A DNA stretch of 64,000 bases from NCBI RefSeq assembly GCF_022811645.1, contig NZ_CP094534.1, positions 3,286,001-3,350,000 of the forward strand, given 5' to 3'. Both the position numbers and the translations under genes were made by a program. This document shows, piece by piece, positions 7,607 through 16,032 of the stretch. The stretch is from Hymenobacter monticola (GTDB lineage Bacteria > Bacteroidota > Bacteroidia > Cytophagales > Hymenobacteraceae). The notes beneath the pieces are model-generated. The model saw nothing but the letters and a program-made list of their open reading frames with translations. It was not told where the DNA came from and searched no databases. The stretch's first letter is position 1; each line of letters starts with the position of its first letter.

Positions 7607-9484
7607 ATGCTCCGAACAGTTATTCTTAAAGTTCTCTTTGCCCTCAGCCTGCTAGCCGCCGCGCCCGCCCGCGCCGCCGACATCTGGGTAGCGCCCACCG
7701 GCTCCGACCGCAACCCTGGCACCCAGGCCCAGCCGCTGGCCACCCCAAATGCCGCCCTGCGCCAAGCTCGCGACCTGCGCCGCCTGCACGATGCCTCGGT
7801 GGCCGATGGCGTGCACATCTGGCTGAAGGGCGGCGAGTACCGATTGACGGAACCGTGGTTTTTTTGGCCCGAGGATGCGGGCACGGCCGCCAGCCCCACG
7901 GTGGTAGCCGCCGCGCCGGGCGAGCACCCAGTACTGAGCGGCGGCGTGTCGGTAACGGGCTGGCATAAAGCAGTTGGTAAAGTTGCTGGTCTGCCGGCTA
8001 TCGCGCAGGGCCAGGTTTGGGTAGCCGCCGCGCCGCTGCTAGCAGGCCGCGCCCTCAACTTTCGCCAGTTGTGGGTGAATGACCGCAAAGCCACGCGCGC
8101 CCGCACGCCCAACCACGACAACCTGCCCCGCCTGCTTACCTGGGACACCGACAAGCGTGAAACCACCGTGCCGGCTGCCGCCCTAGGTGGCATAAAGCAA
8201 CCCATCCAGCTGGAAATGGTTCTGCACCAGATGTGGGCCGTGAACGTGCTTCGGGTAAGAAACCTGGCCGTGCAGGGCGACAAAGCCCGGCTAACGTTTC
8301 AGGAACCCGAAAGCCGCGTGCAGTTTGAGCACCCGTGGCCTCGGCCCATTATCAATGGCAAAAACGGCAGCTCGGCCTTCTACCTAAGCAATGCCATCGA
8401 GCTGCTCGACCAGCCCGGCGAGTGGTTTTATGACGCCCCGCACGGGCAGGTGTACTACTGGCCCCGCGCCGGCGAAAACCTGGCCACTGCCAAAGTGGTA
8501 GCGCCGGCCTTGGAAACGCTGGTGCAAGTGCAGGGCACCCTTGACCAGCCGGTGAGCTACGTGCAGTTTAAGGGGCTGACCTTTTCCTATACCACCTGGC
8601 TGCGGCCGTCGCAGCAGGGCCACGTGCCGCTGCAAGCCGGCATGTACTTGCTGGATGGCTACTCGCTGGCCAAGCCGGGCACGCCCGACAAAGCCGGCCT
8701 CGAAAACCAGGCCTGGATAGGGCGGCCACCGGCCGGGGCGCAGGTGCAGGGCGCGCACCACACGCGCTTCGAGCGCTGCCAGTTCCTGCACATGGGCGCT
8801 ACGGGGCTCGATTACCAAAGCGGCACCCACGACGATGCAGTGGTGGGCTGCACCTTCCGCGACGTGGCTGTGAATGGCCTGCAACTGGGTAAGTTCTCGG
8901 ATGAGGGCGTGGAAACCCACCTGCCTTACAACCCAAAGGATGAGCGCGAAATCTGCACCACTGAACTGATAGAAAACAACCTTGTCACGGACTGTGGCAA
9001 CGAGGACTGGGGCGCGGTAGGCATCGCCGCTGGTTTCGTGCGCAATACCACCATCCGGCACAACGAGGTGGTGCAGGTGCCCTACACCGGCATCAGCCTG
9101 GGCTGGGGCTGGACCAAAACGGCCAACGCCATGCGCGATAACCGTGTGCAGGCCAATTACATCCACCACTACGCCCAGCACACCTACGATGTGGCGGGCG
9201 TGTACACGCTCTCGGCCCAGCCGGGCACGGTTATCAGCGAAAACCGGGTCGATGAAATCGGCCGGGCGCCCTACGTGCACGACCCCGACCACTGGTTCTA
9301 CCTCTACCTCGACGAGGGCTCCTCCAACATCACGGTGCAGGACAACTGGTGCCCGGCCGAAAAATTCCTGGCCAATGCCAACGGTCCGGGCAACGTGTGG
9401 AAGAACAACGGCCCGATGGTGAGCGAGTCAATAAAGCAGGCAGCAGGGCTGGAAGCGGGGTATCAGGATTTGCGGAACCCCTGA
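7607..9484 (+). CDS. secreted right-handed beta-helix glycosidase, GH141-like
   Basis: The 625-residue product starts at the ATG at 7607, which gives a signal peptide (MLRTVILKVLFALSLLAAAP); the frame is open upstream only because it runs through a family-B repeat. After a DIWVAPTGSDRNPGT segment, typical of parallel beta-helix enzymes, come an inserted domain (about 110-290) and a long beta-helix (about 300-600). Motifs such as GVYTLSAQPGT near 535 and YLDEGSSNI near 570 match my recollection of family GH141, which includes an alpha-L-fucosidase used on rhamnogalacturonan II and a xylanase. It may therefore remove a deoxy-sugar side group. Assignment to GH141 rather than another beta-helix family is tentative; secretion and fold are clear. 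Confidence 0.75.
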   Translation: MLRTVILKVLFALSLLAAAPARAADIWVAPTGSDRNPGTQAQPLATPNAALRQARDLRRLHDASVADGVHIWLKGGEYRLTEPWFFWPEDAGTAASPTVVAAAPGEHPVLSGGVSVTGWHKAVGKVAGLPAIAQGQVWVAAAPLLAGRALNFRQLWVNDRKATRARTPNHDNLPRLLTWDTDKRETTVPAAALGGIKQPIQLEMVLHQMWAVNVLRVRNLAVQGDKARLTFQEPESRVQFEHPWPRPIINGKNGSSAFYLSNAIELLDQPGEWFYDAPHGQVYYWPRAGENLATAKVVAPALETLVQVQGTLDQPVSYVQFKGLTFSYTTWLRPSQQGHVPLQAGMYLLDGYSLAKPGTPDKAGLENQAWIGRPPAGAQVQGAHHTRFERCQFLHMGATGLDYQSGTHDDAVVGCTFRDVAVNGLQLGKFSDEGVETHLPYNPKDEREICTTELIENNLVTDCGNEDWGAVGIAAGFVRNTTIRHNEVVQVPYTGISLGWGWTKTANAMRDNRVQANYIHHYAQHTYDVAGVYTLSAQPGTVISENRVDEIGRAPYVHDPDHWFYLYLDEGSSNITVQDNWCPAEKFLANANGPGNVWKNNGPMVSESIKQAAGLEAGYQDLRNP

Positions 9485-9489
9485 CATGG

Positions 9490-9649
9490 GCGCCTCACCC
9501 CCGGCCCACTCTCCGAAAAGGAGAGGGGGAGCCTGATGAATGCACGGAATGAACAATTGATTTTTATGAAAGAAAACACCAAAGCCGCCACAAGAAAGTT
9601 GTCTGGCTCCCCCTCTCCTTTTCGGAGAGGGGGCCGGGGGGTGAGGCGC
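9490..9649. repeat. family-D inverted repeat enclosing the start of the next gene
   Basis: Arms 9490-9533 and 9605-9649 are nearly perfect inverse copies (about 44 bp), each itself an imperfect hairpin (CTCTCC...GGAGAG). The 71-bp spacer holds ATG codons at 9536 and 9566. The right arm is translated as the SGSPSPFRRGGRGVRR part of the next protein and ends in an in-frame GTG (9641). Confidence 0.92.
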
Positions 9650-11800
9650 ACCGTTTGGGCAGTTCTGCTCTTGTTTTCAACTCTCCCCAGCTTCGCCCAA
9701 CGCGCCACCTGGATTTGGTATCCCGGCGACTACGAAATCTGGCTGGGCAACCAGATGCAGAACCGGCGCACCGAGCGCGGCACCTTCTTCCCGGTATTCT
9801 GGCGGATGGACAGCCACTACGTGCTCATCGACTTCCACAAGGATTTCGACCTTACGCAGCCCGAGGAAGTGGAACTGCGTGCCGAAGGCCAGTACAATGT
9901 GAAGCTCGACGGCAAGCCCCTGACCGGCGCGCCCACCCGCCTAACAGTGCCGGCCGGCAAGCACCGCATCAATATCAAAGTATATAACCAGGCCACGCCG
10001 CCGGCCGTGTTTGTGCGCGGCAAAACCATTGCCTCCGATGCGTCGTGGCTGGTGACTTATGAGGACAAGGAGTGGATTGACGCCTCGGGCAAAACCTCCG
10101 ACCAATCGGGCACCACCTGGCTGCAAGCCGGGGCTTGGAATTTTGACTCGCTAGAGGCGCGGCCTTCCACTTTCAAGCTGCCGACCGAGATGCGGCGGGC
10201 TGCCCGTGTGGAACGCAATGGGCAAAATATGGTGGTCGATTTTGGGCGCGAAACCTTCGGCTACATCAAGCTGCACGGGGTGAAAGGCAAAGGGCAGGTG
10301 GCCGTGTATTTTGGCGAATCGAAGGAAGAAGCTTTAGCAACTGAAACCGGCGAAACGCTGGAATACCTGGCCGTGGACCAGCCGCAGAAGGGCGACCAAA
10401 CCACGAGTTTATCCAAAGCGTTTCGCTATGTAAACATCCGGCCCGGGGCAGGCGTCAGCCTCGATTCGGTGTCGATGCTCTACGAATATGCGCCGGTGGC
10501 GGAGCGGGGTAAATTCCGCTGCTCCGATGCGCAGCTGAATAAAATCTGGGACGTGGCGGCTTACACCATGCACCTCAATACGCGGGAGTTTTTCATCGAC
10601 GGTATTAAGCGCGACCGGTGGGTGTGGTCGGGCGACGCTTACCAGAGCTATTTGATGAATTACTATCTGTATTTCGACACGCCGACCGTGAACCGCACGC
10701 AGTTTGCGCTGCGCGGCAAAGACCCGGTGACCAGCCACATCAACACCATCATGGACTACAGCTTCTACTGGTTCATCAGCGTATACGATGCTTACCAATA
10801 TACCGGCGACAAGGCCCAGGTGCAGCAGCTCTACCCCCGCATGCAGAGCCTGATGGACTACTGCCTCGGCCGCCGCAACAAGGACGGTCTGATGGAGGGC
10901 TTGGCTGGCGACTGGGTGTTCATCGACTGGGCCGATGGGCTGAGCAAGAAGGGTGAAGTGAGCTTTGAGCAGCTGCTGCTGTGCCGCAGCCTCGAAAGCA
11001 TGGCGTTGTGCGCCAAGCTAGTCGATGACCGGGCTGGCGCGCAGAAATACCAGCAACTGGCCACTGACCTCAAGGCCAAAGTCTTCGCCACCTACTGGAA
11101 TGCCGGCAAGGGCGCGCTGGTGCACAGCCGCGTCAACGGCCAGCCTACCGACAACGTGACGCGCTACGCCAACATGTTCGCCATCTTCTTCGACTACCTC
11201 AGCCCCGAGCAGGAGCAGCAGGTGAAGAAATCGGTGCTGCTGAACCCGCAGGTGCCCAAAATCACGACGCCCTACATGCGCTTCTACGAGCTGGAAGCGC
11301 TGTGCGCGATGGGCGAGCAACCCTACGTGCTCAAGGAAATGAAGTCGTACTGGGGCGGCATGTTGAACGAGGGCGCCACGTCGTTTTGGGAGGAATACGA
11401 CCCCACTAAAAAAGGCACTGAGCACCTGGCCATGTATGGCCGGCCCTTCGGCAAGAGCCTGTGCCACGCCTGGGGCGCCAGCCCGATTTACCTGCTGGGT
11501 AAGTACTACCTCGGCGTGAAGCCCCTCACGGCCGGCTACGCCACCTACGAAGTAGTGCCCAACCTTGGCGGCCTGCAATGGATGGAGGGCACCGTGCCCA
11601 CGCCGCAGGGCGACATCACGGTGGCCGCCAGCCCCAAGCAACTGAAGGTGAAAGGCGCGATGGGTACCGGCACGCTGCGTTTCAAAAGCAAGTCAAAGCC
11701 TTCTTGCAAGGGTGGCAAAATCGTTTCGAAAGGCAGCGAGCAGTACGAGCTAACGCTGGAAAAAGGGCGCGAATACGTGGTGACTTATCAGGCGCTGTAA
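9536..11800 (+). CDS. GH78-type alpha-L-rhamnosidase, secreted
   Basis: Predicted alpha-L-rhamnosidase of 754 residues. It shows a beta-sandwich N-terminal half and an (alpha/alpha)6 barrel with the subfamily motif DGIKRDRWVWSGD near 350-362 and, in the C-terminal half, GATSFWEEYDP near 616-626, which supplies the predicted catalytic Glu. The start is ambiguous. ATG codons at 9536 or 9566 give a long n-region, partly encoded by the family-D repeat, before the hydrophobic core WAVLLLFSTLPSFAQ. A GTG at 9641 inside the repeat would give a tidy signal peptide beginning MRRTVWAV. The stop overlaps the next start (TAATG), implying translational coupling with the mutarotase-like gene, which fits joint handling of released rhamnose. 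Confidence 0.88.
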   Translation: MNARNEQLIFMKENTKAATRKLSGSPSPFRRGGRGVRRTVWAVLLLFSTLPSFAQRATWIWYPGDYEIWLGNQMQNRRTERGTFFPVFWRMDSHYVLIDFHKDFDLTQPEEVELRAEGQYNVKLDGKPLTGAPTRLTVPAGKHRINIKVYNQATPPAVFVRGKTIASDASWLVTYEDKEWIDASGKTSDQSGTTWLQAGAWNFDSLEARPSTFKLPTEMRRAARVERNGQNMVVDFGRETFGYIKLHGVKGKGQVAVYFGESKEEALATETGETLEYLAVDQPQKGDQTTSLSKAFRYVNIRPGAGVSLDSVSMLYEYAPVAERGKFRCSDAQLNKIWDVAAYTMHLNTREFFIDGIKRDRWVWSGDAYQSYLMNYYLYFDTPTVNRTQFALRGKDPVTSHINTIMDYSFYWFISVYDAYQYTGDKAQVQQLYPRMQSLMDYCLGRRNKDGLMEGLAGDWVFIDWADGLSKKGEVSFEQLLLCRSLESMALCAKLVDDRAGAQKYQQLATDLKAKVFATYWNAGKGALVHSRVNGQPTDNVTRYANMFAIFFDYLSPEQEQQVKKSVLLNPQVPKITTPYMRFYELEALCAMGEQPYVLKEMKSYWGGMLNEGATSFWEEYDPTKKGTEHLAMYGRPFGKSLCHAWGASPIYLLGKYYLGVKPLTAGYATYEVVPNLGGLQWMEGTVPTPQGDITVAASPKQLKVKGAMGTGTLRFKSKSKPSCKGGKIVSKGSEQYELTLEKGREYVVTYQAL

Positions 11801-12549
11801 TGCAACAACCTCTGTGTACCTCTGCGAAACCCACTGCGTACCTCTGCGGGAACCGTCGTCTGCTCAGCCTGCTACTGTGGTTGCTATTGCCGCTGACGGC
11901 CTCTGCGCAAGCCGGCGAAAAGATGTCGGTGGTTGAAATCATTGGCCCCGGCAAAGCGCCCGTTTCAGCCAGCAGCTTGGTGGCGTTGTGTCAGAAATAC
12001 AAAGTGCCGACCTCGGGCATCTACAGTTGGCAAAACCACCTCGTTGCCTATGGCAAAGCCGCCAGCATTCAGGACCTGCGGAAGAACCTGGCCGCTGTCT
12101 ACGCGGGCAACGAAGTGAAATTCTACGCCGCGCCCTTCTACCAATTCGACCGACATTACTGCGCCGATAAAACCACGGCCGGGCAGTGGGACAACATCAT
12201 CCTAACGGCAAACCTGGTCAACGACCCGAAGAAGCAACAGGAATACCTGAGCTACCACGCCACCCAGTTTCAGCAGTGGCCCGAAGTGGCGCAGGGTTTC
12301 TGCAATGCCAGTTTTCAGCAGCTGCTGGTGTATCGGCAGGGGCGGCAGCTGATGCTGGTTATCAGCATTCCGCACGGCGAAAGTTTGGACAAGTTGAACC
12401 CGAAAACCTCGCTCAACAACCCGCGCGTGGACGACTGGAATCGGCTGATGAAGCAATACCAGGAAGGCTTGCCCGGCACCAAGCCAGGGGAGGTGTGGGC
12501 GTTTCTGAAACCGGTTGCGGTGAAGCAGCCAGTGCTCCATAAGCCATGA
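11800..12549 (+). CDS. exported L-rhamnose-mutarotase-like protein (RhaM/COG3254 domain)
   Basis: The 249-residue protein starts at ATG 11800, overlapping the upstream stop by one base. The signal peptide has a core LLSLLLWLLLPLTASAQ. The C-terminal half (about 130-245) resembles the ferredoxin-like L-rhamnose mutarotase domain: EYLSYHATQFQQWPEV near 151-166, QLLVYRQGRQLMLVI, then NNPRVDDWNRLMKQYQE and a PGEVWAFLKPV ending. The N-terminal half has a related alpha-beta look and may be a degenerate second copy. Mutarotases equilibrate alpha- and beta-anomers of free L-rhamnose and are normally cytosolic; here export is predicted. The n-region is encoded by a short repeated sequence (TACCTCTGCG twice). 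The family call is good, the exported role inferred. Confidence 0.8.
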   Translation: MQQPLCTSAKPTAYLCGNRRLLSLLLWLLLPLTASAQAGEKMSVVEIIGPGKAPVSASSLVALCQKYKVPTSGIYSWQNHLVAYGKAASIQDLRKNLAAVYAGNEVKFYAAPFYQFDRHYCADKTTAGQWDNIILTANLVNDPKKQQEYLSYHATQFQQWPEVAQGFCNASFQQLLVYRQGRQLMLVISIPHGESLDKLNPKTSLNNPRVDDWNRLMKQYQEGLPGTKPGEVWAFLKPVAVKQPVLHKP

Positions 12550-12844
12550 AAAATCCCCCGCACCCCCGCCGGCACCTCGCTGCCAACTCAGGCCCCGCCA
12601 TTTCCAATTCCACGACCGCCAGCACCGGTTCCAGGTTAGGCAGTAGGATATCTTTAAGCGCCAGTAGGATATCTGCAAGTGCAGGCAACTTGTCAGTGCC
12701 GGATATTAGGATATATTCTATAGCAAGTAGGATATAAGCGGCATGCAGTAGGATGTCTTTCAGCGCCAGTAGGACATCTTCAATGGTCACCCACGTTTCA
12801 GTGGCTGGAATAACTTATTCTTCAACTTCCCTAACCACCCTGTA
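12550..12844. other. intergenic region with minisatellite
   Basis: Apart from the 21-bp tandem repeat described separately, no gene is supported. Short frames exist on both strands (12546-12737 plus, 12790-12413 minus), but the minus one overlaps the mutarotase gene and starts with GTG. Confidence 0.6.
12642..12788. repeat. 21-bp tandem repeat, seven units in strict register
   Basis: Units start at 12642, 12663, 12684, 12705, 12726, 12747 and 12768. Six carry AGTAGGAT, ATTAGGAT or AGTAGGAC at the unit start followed by a variable half; the third is degenerate. A weaker unit may precede at 12621. The period of 21 keeps frame: read on the minus strand the units give heptads such as ALKDILL, HAAYILL, ALADILL. 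No stop codon interrupts it in that frame. Confidence 0.85.
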
Positions 12845-13915
12845 ATGCTAACCCTCGGAATCCTGGGCCTCGGCGAAGGCCGCAGCACCATGTCGGCCGC
12901 TCTGAACAGCCCGAAATGGACCCTTAAAACCATCTGCGACCGCAACGAAGACCTGTGCCGGCACCGCGCCGAGGAATTCAACTTCCCGCACTACACCACC
13001 AAGTACCAGGACCTGCTCGATGACCCGGAAATCGACGCCGTGGCCATCTACACCCCGGACCACCTGCACGCCGAGCACGTGGCCCAGGCCCTGCGCGCCG
13101 GCAAGCATGTGGTATGCACCAAGCCCTTTATTGACGACCTCAGCAAGGCCAACGAGCTGCTGGAGCTGAGCCGCACCTCGGGCAAAAAGCTGTTTGTGGG
13201 CCAAAGCTCACGGTTTTTCGAACCTATGAAGAAGCAACGGGCCGACTACGAGGCCGGCCTCATCGGCGAGCTCATCACCATCGAAGCCTACTACCACGCC
13301 GACCACCGCTGGTTTCTGGAAAAAGGCTGGTCCCTGGAAAACGCCTTCAAGTGGCTCTACGGCGGCCTCAGCCATCCCGTAGATTTTATCCGCTGGTACC
13401 TGCCCAACATCGAGGAGGTGATGGGCTACGGGATGCTGAGCAGCAACGGCGCCAAGGGCGGCCTCAAGCACCAGGATACCATGCACTTCATCTTCAAAGC
13501 CACCGATGGCCGCGTGGCCCGCGTGAGCGGCTGCTACACCGGCCCCGTGCAGCCCGTGACGCGCGACTCGGAGATGAGCTGCATCCTGCGCGGCACCGAG
13601 GGCGCCAGCCAGGGCGACTACATGGACCTGCGCTACGCCATCACCGACAAGACCGGTGAAGAAAGAATCATCACCTGGGAGCATAAGCTCAAGCACTACT
13701 TCCGCTTCGAGGGCAAGAGCCACCACGCCGGCGAGTACCAGAACTACCTGGAGTATTTCGCCGATTCTATTGAGCAGGATTTCACGGCTTACCCCGATTT
13801 GAAGGAAGGCATTGGCACCATCGCCCTTTTACAGGCCATGGACCGCTCGCTGAGCACCGGCCAGCCGGTGAAGGTGCAGGCGCTACTAGCCGAGCACGGC
13901 ATTGCGCTTGATTAG
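12845..13915 (+). CDS. Gfo/Idh/MocA family NAD(P)-dependent oxidoreductase
   Basis: The 356-residue protein has no signal peptide and is probably cytosolic. The N-terminal Rossmann fold begins LTLGILGLGEGRS (residues 2-14), a slightly altered GxGxxG, followed by ICDRNEDLC. The family motif is CTKPFIDD near residues 92-99 (usual EKP replaced by TKP). A central YGGLSHPVDFIRWYLP near 173-188 supplies the conserved His/Asp region of the substrate site. Members oxidise or epimerise sugars, sugar acids or inositols at a carbinol carbon. Located between rhamnose-releasing enzymes and a sodium symporter, it probably acts on an imported sugar from the same glycan. The true substrate cannot be read from sequence. 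Confidence 0.88.
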   Translation: MLTLGILGLGEGRSTMSAALNSPKWTLKTICDRNEDLCRHRAEEFNFPHYTTKYQDLLDDPEIDAVAIYTPDHLHAEHVAQALRAGKHVVCTKPFIDDLSKANELLELSRTSGKKLFVGQSSRFFEPMKKQRADYEAGLIGELITIEAYYHADHRWFLEKGWSLENAFKWLYGGLSHPVDFIRWYLPNIEEVMGYGMLSSNGAKGGLKHQDTMHFIFKATDGRVARVSGCYTGPVQPVTRDSEMSCILRGTEGASQGDYMDLRYAITDKTGEERIITWEHKLKHYFRFEGKSHHAGEYQNYLEYFADSIEQDFTAYPDLKEGIGTIALLQAMDRSLSTGQPVKVQALLAEHGIALD

Positions 13916-13930
13916 AACGGATTAGAAAAC

Positions 13931-14061
13931 GGTCATGCAGAGCGCAGCGAAGCATCTCGCGTGCTCCGTCATGTCCTGCTGAGCGCAGCGAAGGACCTTG
14001 TCAGGTTAGAATGCTTAAAGTTCAATGGGGTAATAAGGTCCTTCGCTGCGCTCAGCAGGAC
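13931..14061. repeat. family-A compound repeat
   Basis: A lone GAGCGCAGCGAAGCATCT arm (13931-13965) is followed at once by a complete variant inverted repeat: GAGCGCAGCGAAGGACCTT (about 13979-13999) and its inverse at about 14035-14061. This suggests one element landed in another. It lies between the oxidoreductase and the symporter gene. Confidence 0.85.
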
Positions 14062-14111
14062 AGACGATTTAATTCTCCAAAATTCCCACCACCCTAAACC
14101 CCTCCGCTCGC

Positions 14112-15695
14112 ATGGGCAACAACCTACTCGGCCACCTCACCGCCTGGGACTACGCCATTGTCGCGGCTTACGTCGTGATTCTAGCCGGCATTGGCTACCG
14201 GGCCAGCGCTGCCAAGAAAACCGAAGAATCCCTGTTTCTGGCCAACAAGTCGCTGGGCTGGGCCAGTATCGGGTTCAACATGTGGGGCACCAACGTGGGG
14301 CCGTCGATGCTGCTGGCGTTTGCCAGTATTGGGTACAGCACGGGCATCGTAGCGGTGAATTTTGAGTGGTATGCCTTCGTGTTTTTGTTTTTGCTGGCGG
14401 TGGTATTTGCCCCGCGCTACCTGGCGGCCAACGTGAGCACCATGCCGGGGTTTATGGGGCGGCAGTACGGCGACTCGACGCAGAACATCCTAGCCTGGTA
14501 CGCGCTGATTAAAATCCTGATTTCGTGGCTGTCACTGGGCTTGTTTTCGGGCGGGCTGCTGGTGCGGCAGATTCTGGGTATCCCCATGTGGCAGTCGGTG
14601 GTGGTGCTGGTGCTGTTTGCGGGCGCGTTCACGTTTGCGGGCGGGCTCAAGGCCATTGCGCGCGTCAACGTGTTTCAGATGCTGCTGCTTATTGGCGTGT
14701 CACTCACGCTCACCGTCATCGGCGTAATGAAAGTGGGCGGGCTGAGCGAAGTGTTCCACCGCGTGCCCGGCCACTACTGGAACCTGCTGCACCCAGCTTC
14801 CGACCCCAAGTACCCGTGGTACGCCATTCTGCTGGGCTACCCGGTGTCGGCGGTGGCGTTTTTCTGTACCGACCAAGCCATGGTGCAGTCGGTGCTGGGG
14901 GCCAAAAGCTTGGAGCAGGGCCAGCTAGGTGTGAACTTCATCGGTTGGCTCAAAATCCTGTCGCTGCCGCTATTTATTCTCACCGGCGTGCTGTGCTACA
15001 TCCTATTCCCCGACCTGAAAGACCCCAAAGAAGCCTACATGACGATGGTGACGAGCCTGTTTCCGGCCGGTATGAAGGGCCTGGTTATCGTGGTGCTCAT
15101 TGCCGTGCTGGTGGGCACCATCAGCTCCTCGCTCAACGCCCTGAGCACCGTGTTTGCGATGGACGTGTACGCCCGCAACATCAACCCACAGGCCACTGAC
15201 GCCGACGTGGTGCGCGTGGGGCGGCGCACGGTGCTGGTGGGCTGCGCCTTCGCGGTGCTCATGGCCCTGGCCATCGACTCGGTGAAAGGTCTCAACCTGT
15301 TCGACGTGTTCCAGGCGGTGCTGGGCTTTATTGCGCCGCCGCTGGCGGTGGTGTTCCTGCTGTCGGTATTTTGGGCGCGTACCACGCAGCGCGCCGTCAA
15401 CGGCATCCTGTCGTGGGGCTCGGCCTTGAGCCTGAGCGTGGGCGTGCTCTACCTCTGGGTGCTTCCGCCCGACACGCACCCCTTCTGGCCGCACTACCTG
15501 ATGCTGTCGTTCTACATTTTCGCGGCGCTCTTTGCCGCCGCCGTGCTCATTTCCCTCACCGACCCAGCCGGCCAGGCCTGCCGCCAGGCCGTGGACTACG
15601 GCGTGCTGGCCCGGCCCACGCACCGGGTGCAGTTCCTCTGGGCCGCGCTGGCCGTGGTGATGGTGGGGCTGTACGTGGTGTTCAACGGGCACTGA
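14112..15695 (+). CDS. sodium:solute symporter (SSS/SLC5 family)
   Basis: The 527-residue integral membrane protein has about 13 hydrophobic segments, starting at AIVAAYVVILAGIGYRAS (14-31). It has the SSS features GWASIGFNMWGTNVGPSMLLAFASIGYSTG near 50-80 and the conserved GTISSSLNALSTVFAMDVY near 335-353. It probably imports a sugar or uronic acid released by the neighbouring enzymes, coupled to sodium. It closes the plus-strand block and faces the minus-strand block. Together with the FucP-like permease at 25632 it gives the locus two ion-coupled importers, which would move monosaccharides across the inner membrane; no outer-membrane SusCD pair is seen. Confidence 0.93.
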   Translation: MGNNLLGHLTAWDYAIVAAYVVILAGIGYRASAAKKTEESLFLANKSLGWASIGFNMWGTNVGPSMLLAFASIGYSTGIVAVNFEWYAFVFLFLLAVVFAPRYLAANVSTMPGFMGRQYGDSTQNILAWYALIKILISWLSLGLFSGGLLVRQILGIPMWQSVVVLVLFAGAFTFAGGLKAIARVNVFQMLLLIGVSLTLTVIGVMKVGGLSEVFHRVPGHYWNLLHPASDPKYPWYAILLGYPVSAVAFFCTDQAMVQSVLGAKSLEQGQLGVNFIGWLKILSLPLFILTGVLCYILFPDLKDPKEAYMTMVTSLFPAGMKGLVIVVLIAVLVGTISSSLNALSTVFAMDVYARNINPQATDADVVRVGRRTVLVGCAFAVLMALAIDSVKGLNLFDVFQAVLGFIAPPLAVVFLLSVFWARTTQRAVNGILSWGSALSLSVGVLYLWVLPPDTHPFWPHYLMLSFYIFAALFAAAVLISLTDPAGQACRQAVDYGVLARPTHRVQFLWAALAVVMVGLYVVFNGH

Positions 15696-15711
15696 TTAGC
15701 CAACTGGGGAA

Positions 15712-15996
15712 TTAATCTTCATACTGAGTATTATCAATTACCAATTCCCAAGGCGCAGAATTTCTGATTTCCTTTGAGGCAGGGCGCTTTAAAATCTTGG
15801 GCCCAAAGCTGTATTGGTAATAGATAACTACATAGTCTTTATCGAACTCAATCCGATACTCTGTTTCCGGCGATTCCAAACGGTACTCGGTATCAGTAGT
15901 TAGTTCCAACTCATCGCAGCTCAGCTCTATCCAGAGGAGCAACTTGGTTGCAGTACGATTATAGAACTCTATACCAATTATTGGGCTGTTTGTCAT
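15712..15996 (-). CDS. hypothetical protein
   Basis: Not recognised. A 94-residue acidic protein (many Glu and Asp, pattern TEYRLESPETEYRIEFDKDY) with no signal peptide or membrane segment; alternating hydrophobic residues suggest beta strands. The gene is much AT-richer than its neighbours and sits in the gap between two converging CAZyme blocks. It could be a recently acquired orphan. Confidence 0.6.
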   Translation of the reverse strand: MTNSPIIGIEFYNRTATKLLLWIELSCDELELTTDTEYRLESPETEYRIEFDKDYVVIYYQYSFGPKILKRPASKEIRNSAPWELVIDNTQYED

Positions 15997-16032
15997 GGTG
16001 AGAGGCGCTGATTATGCAGCTCATTGCCGTGC

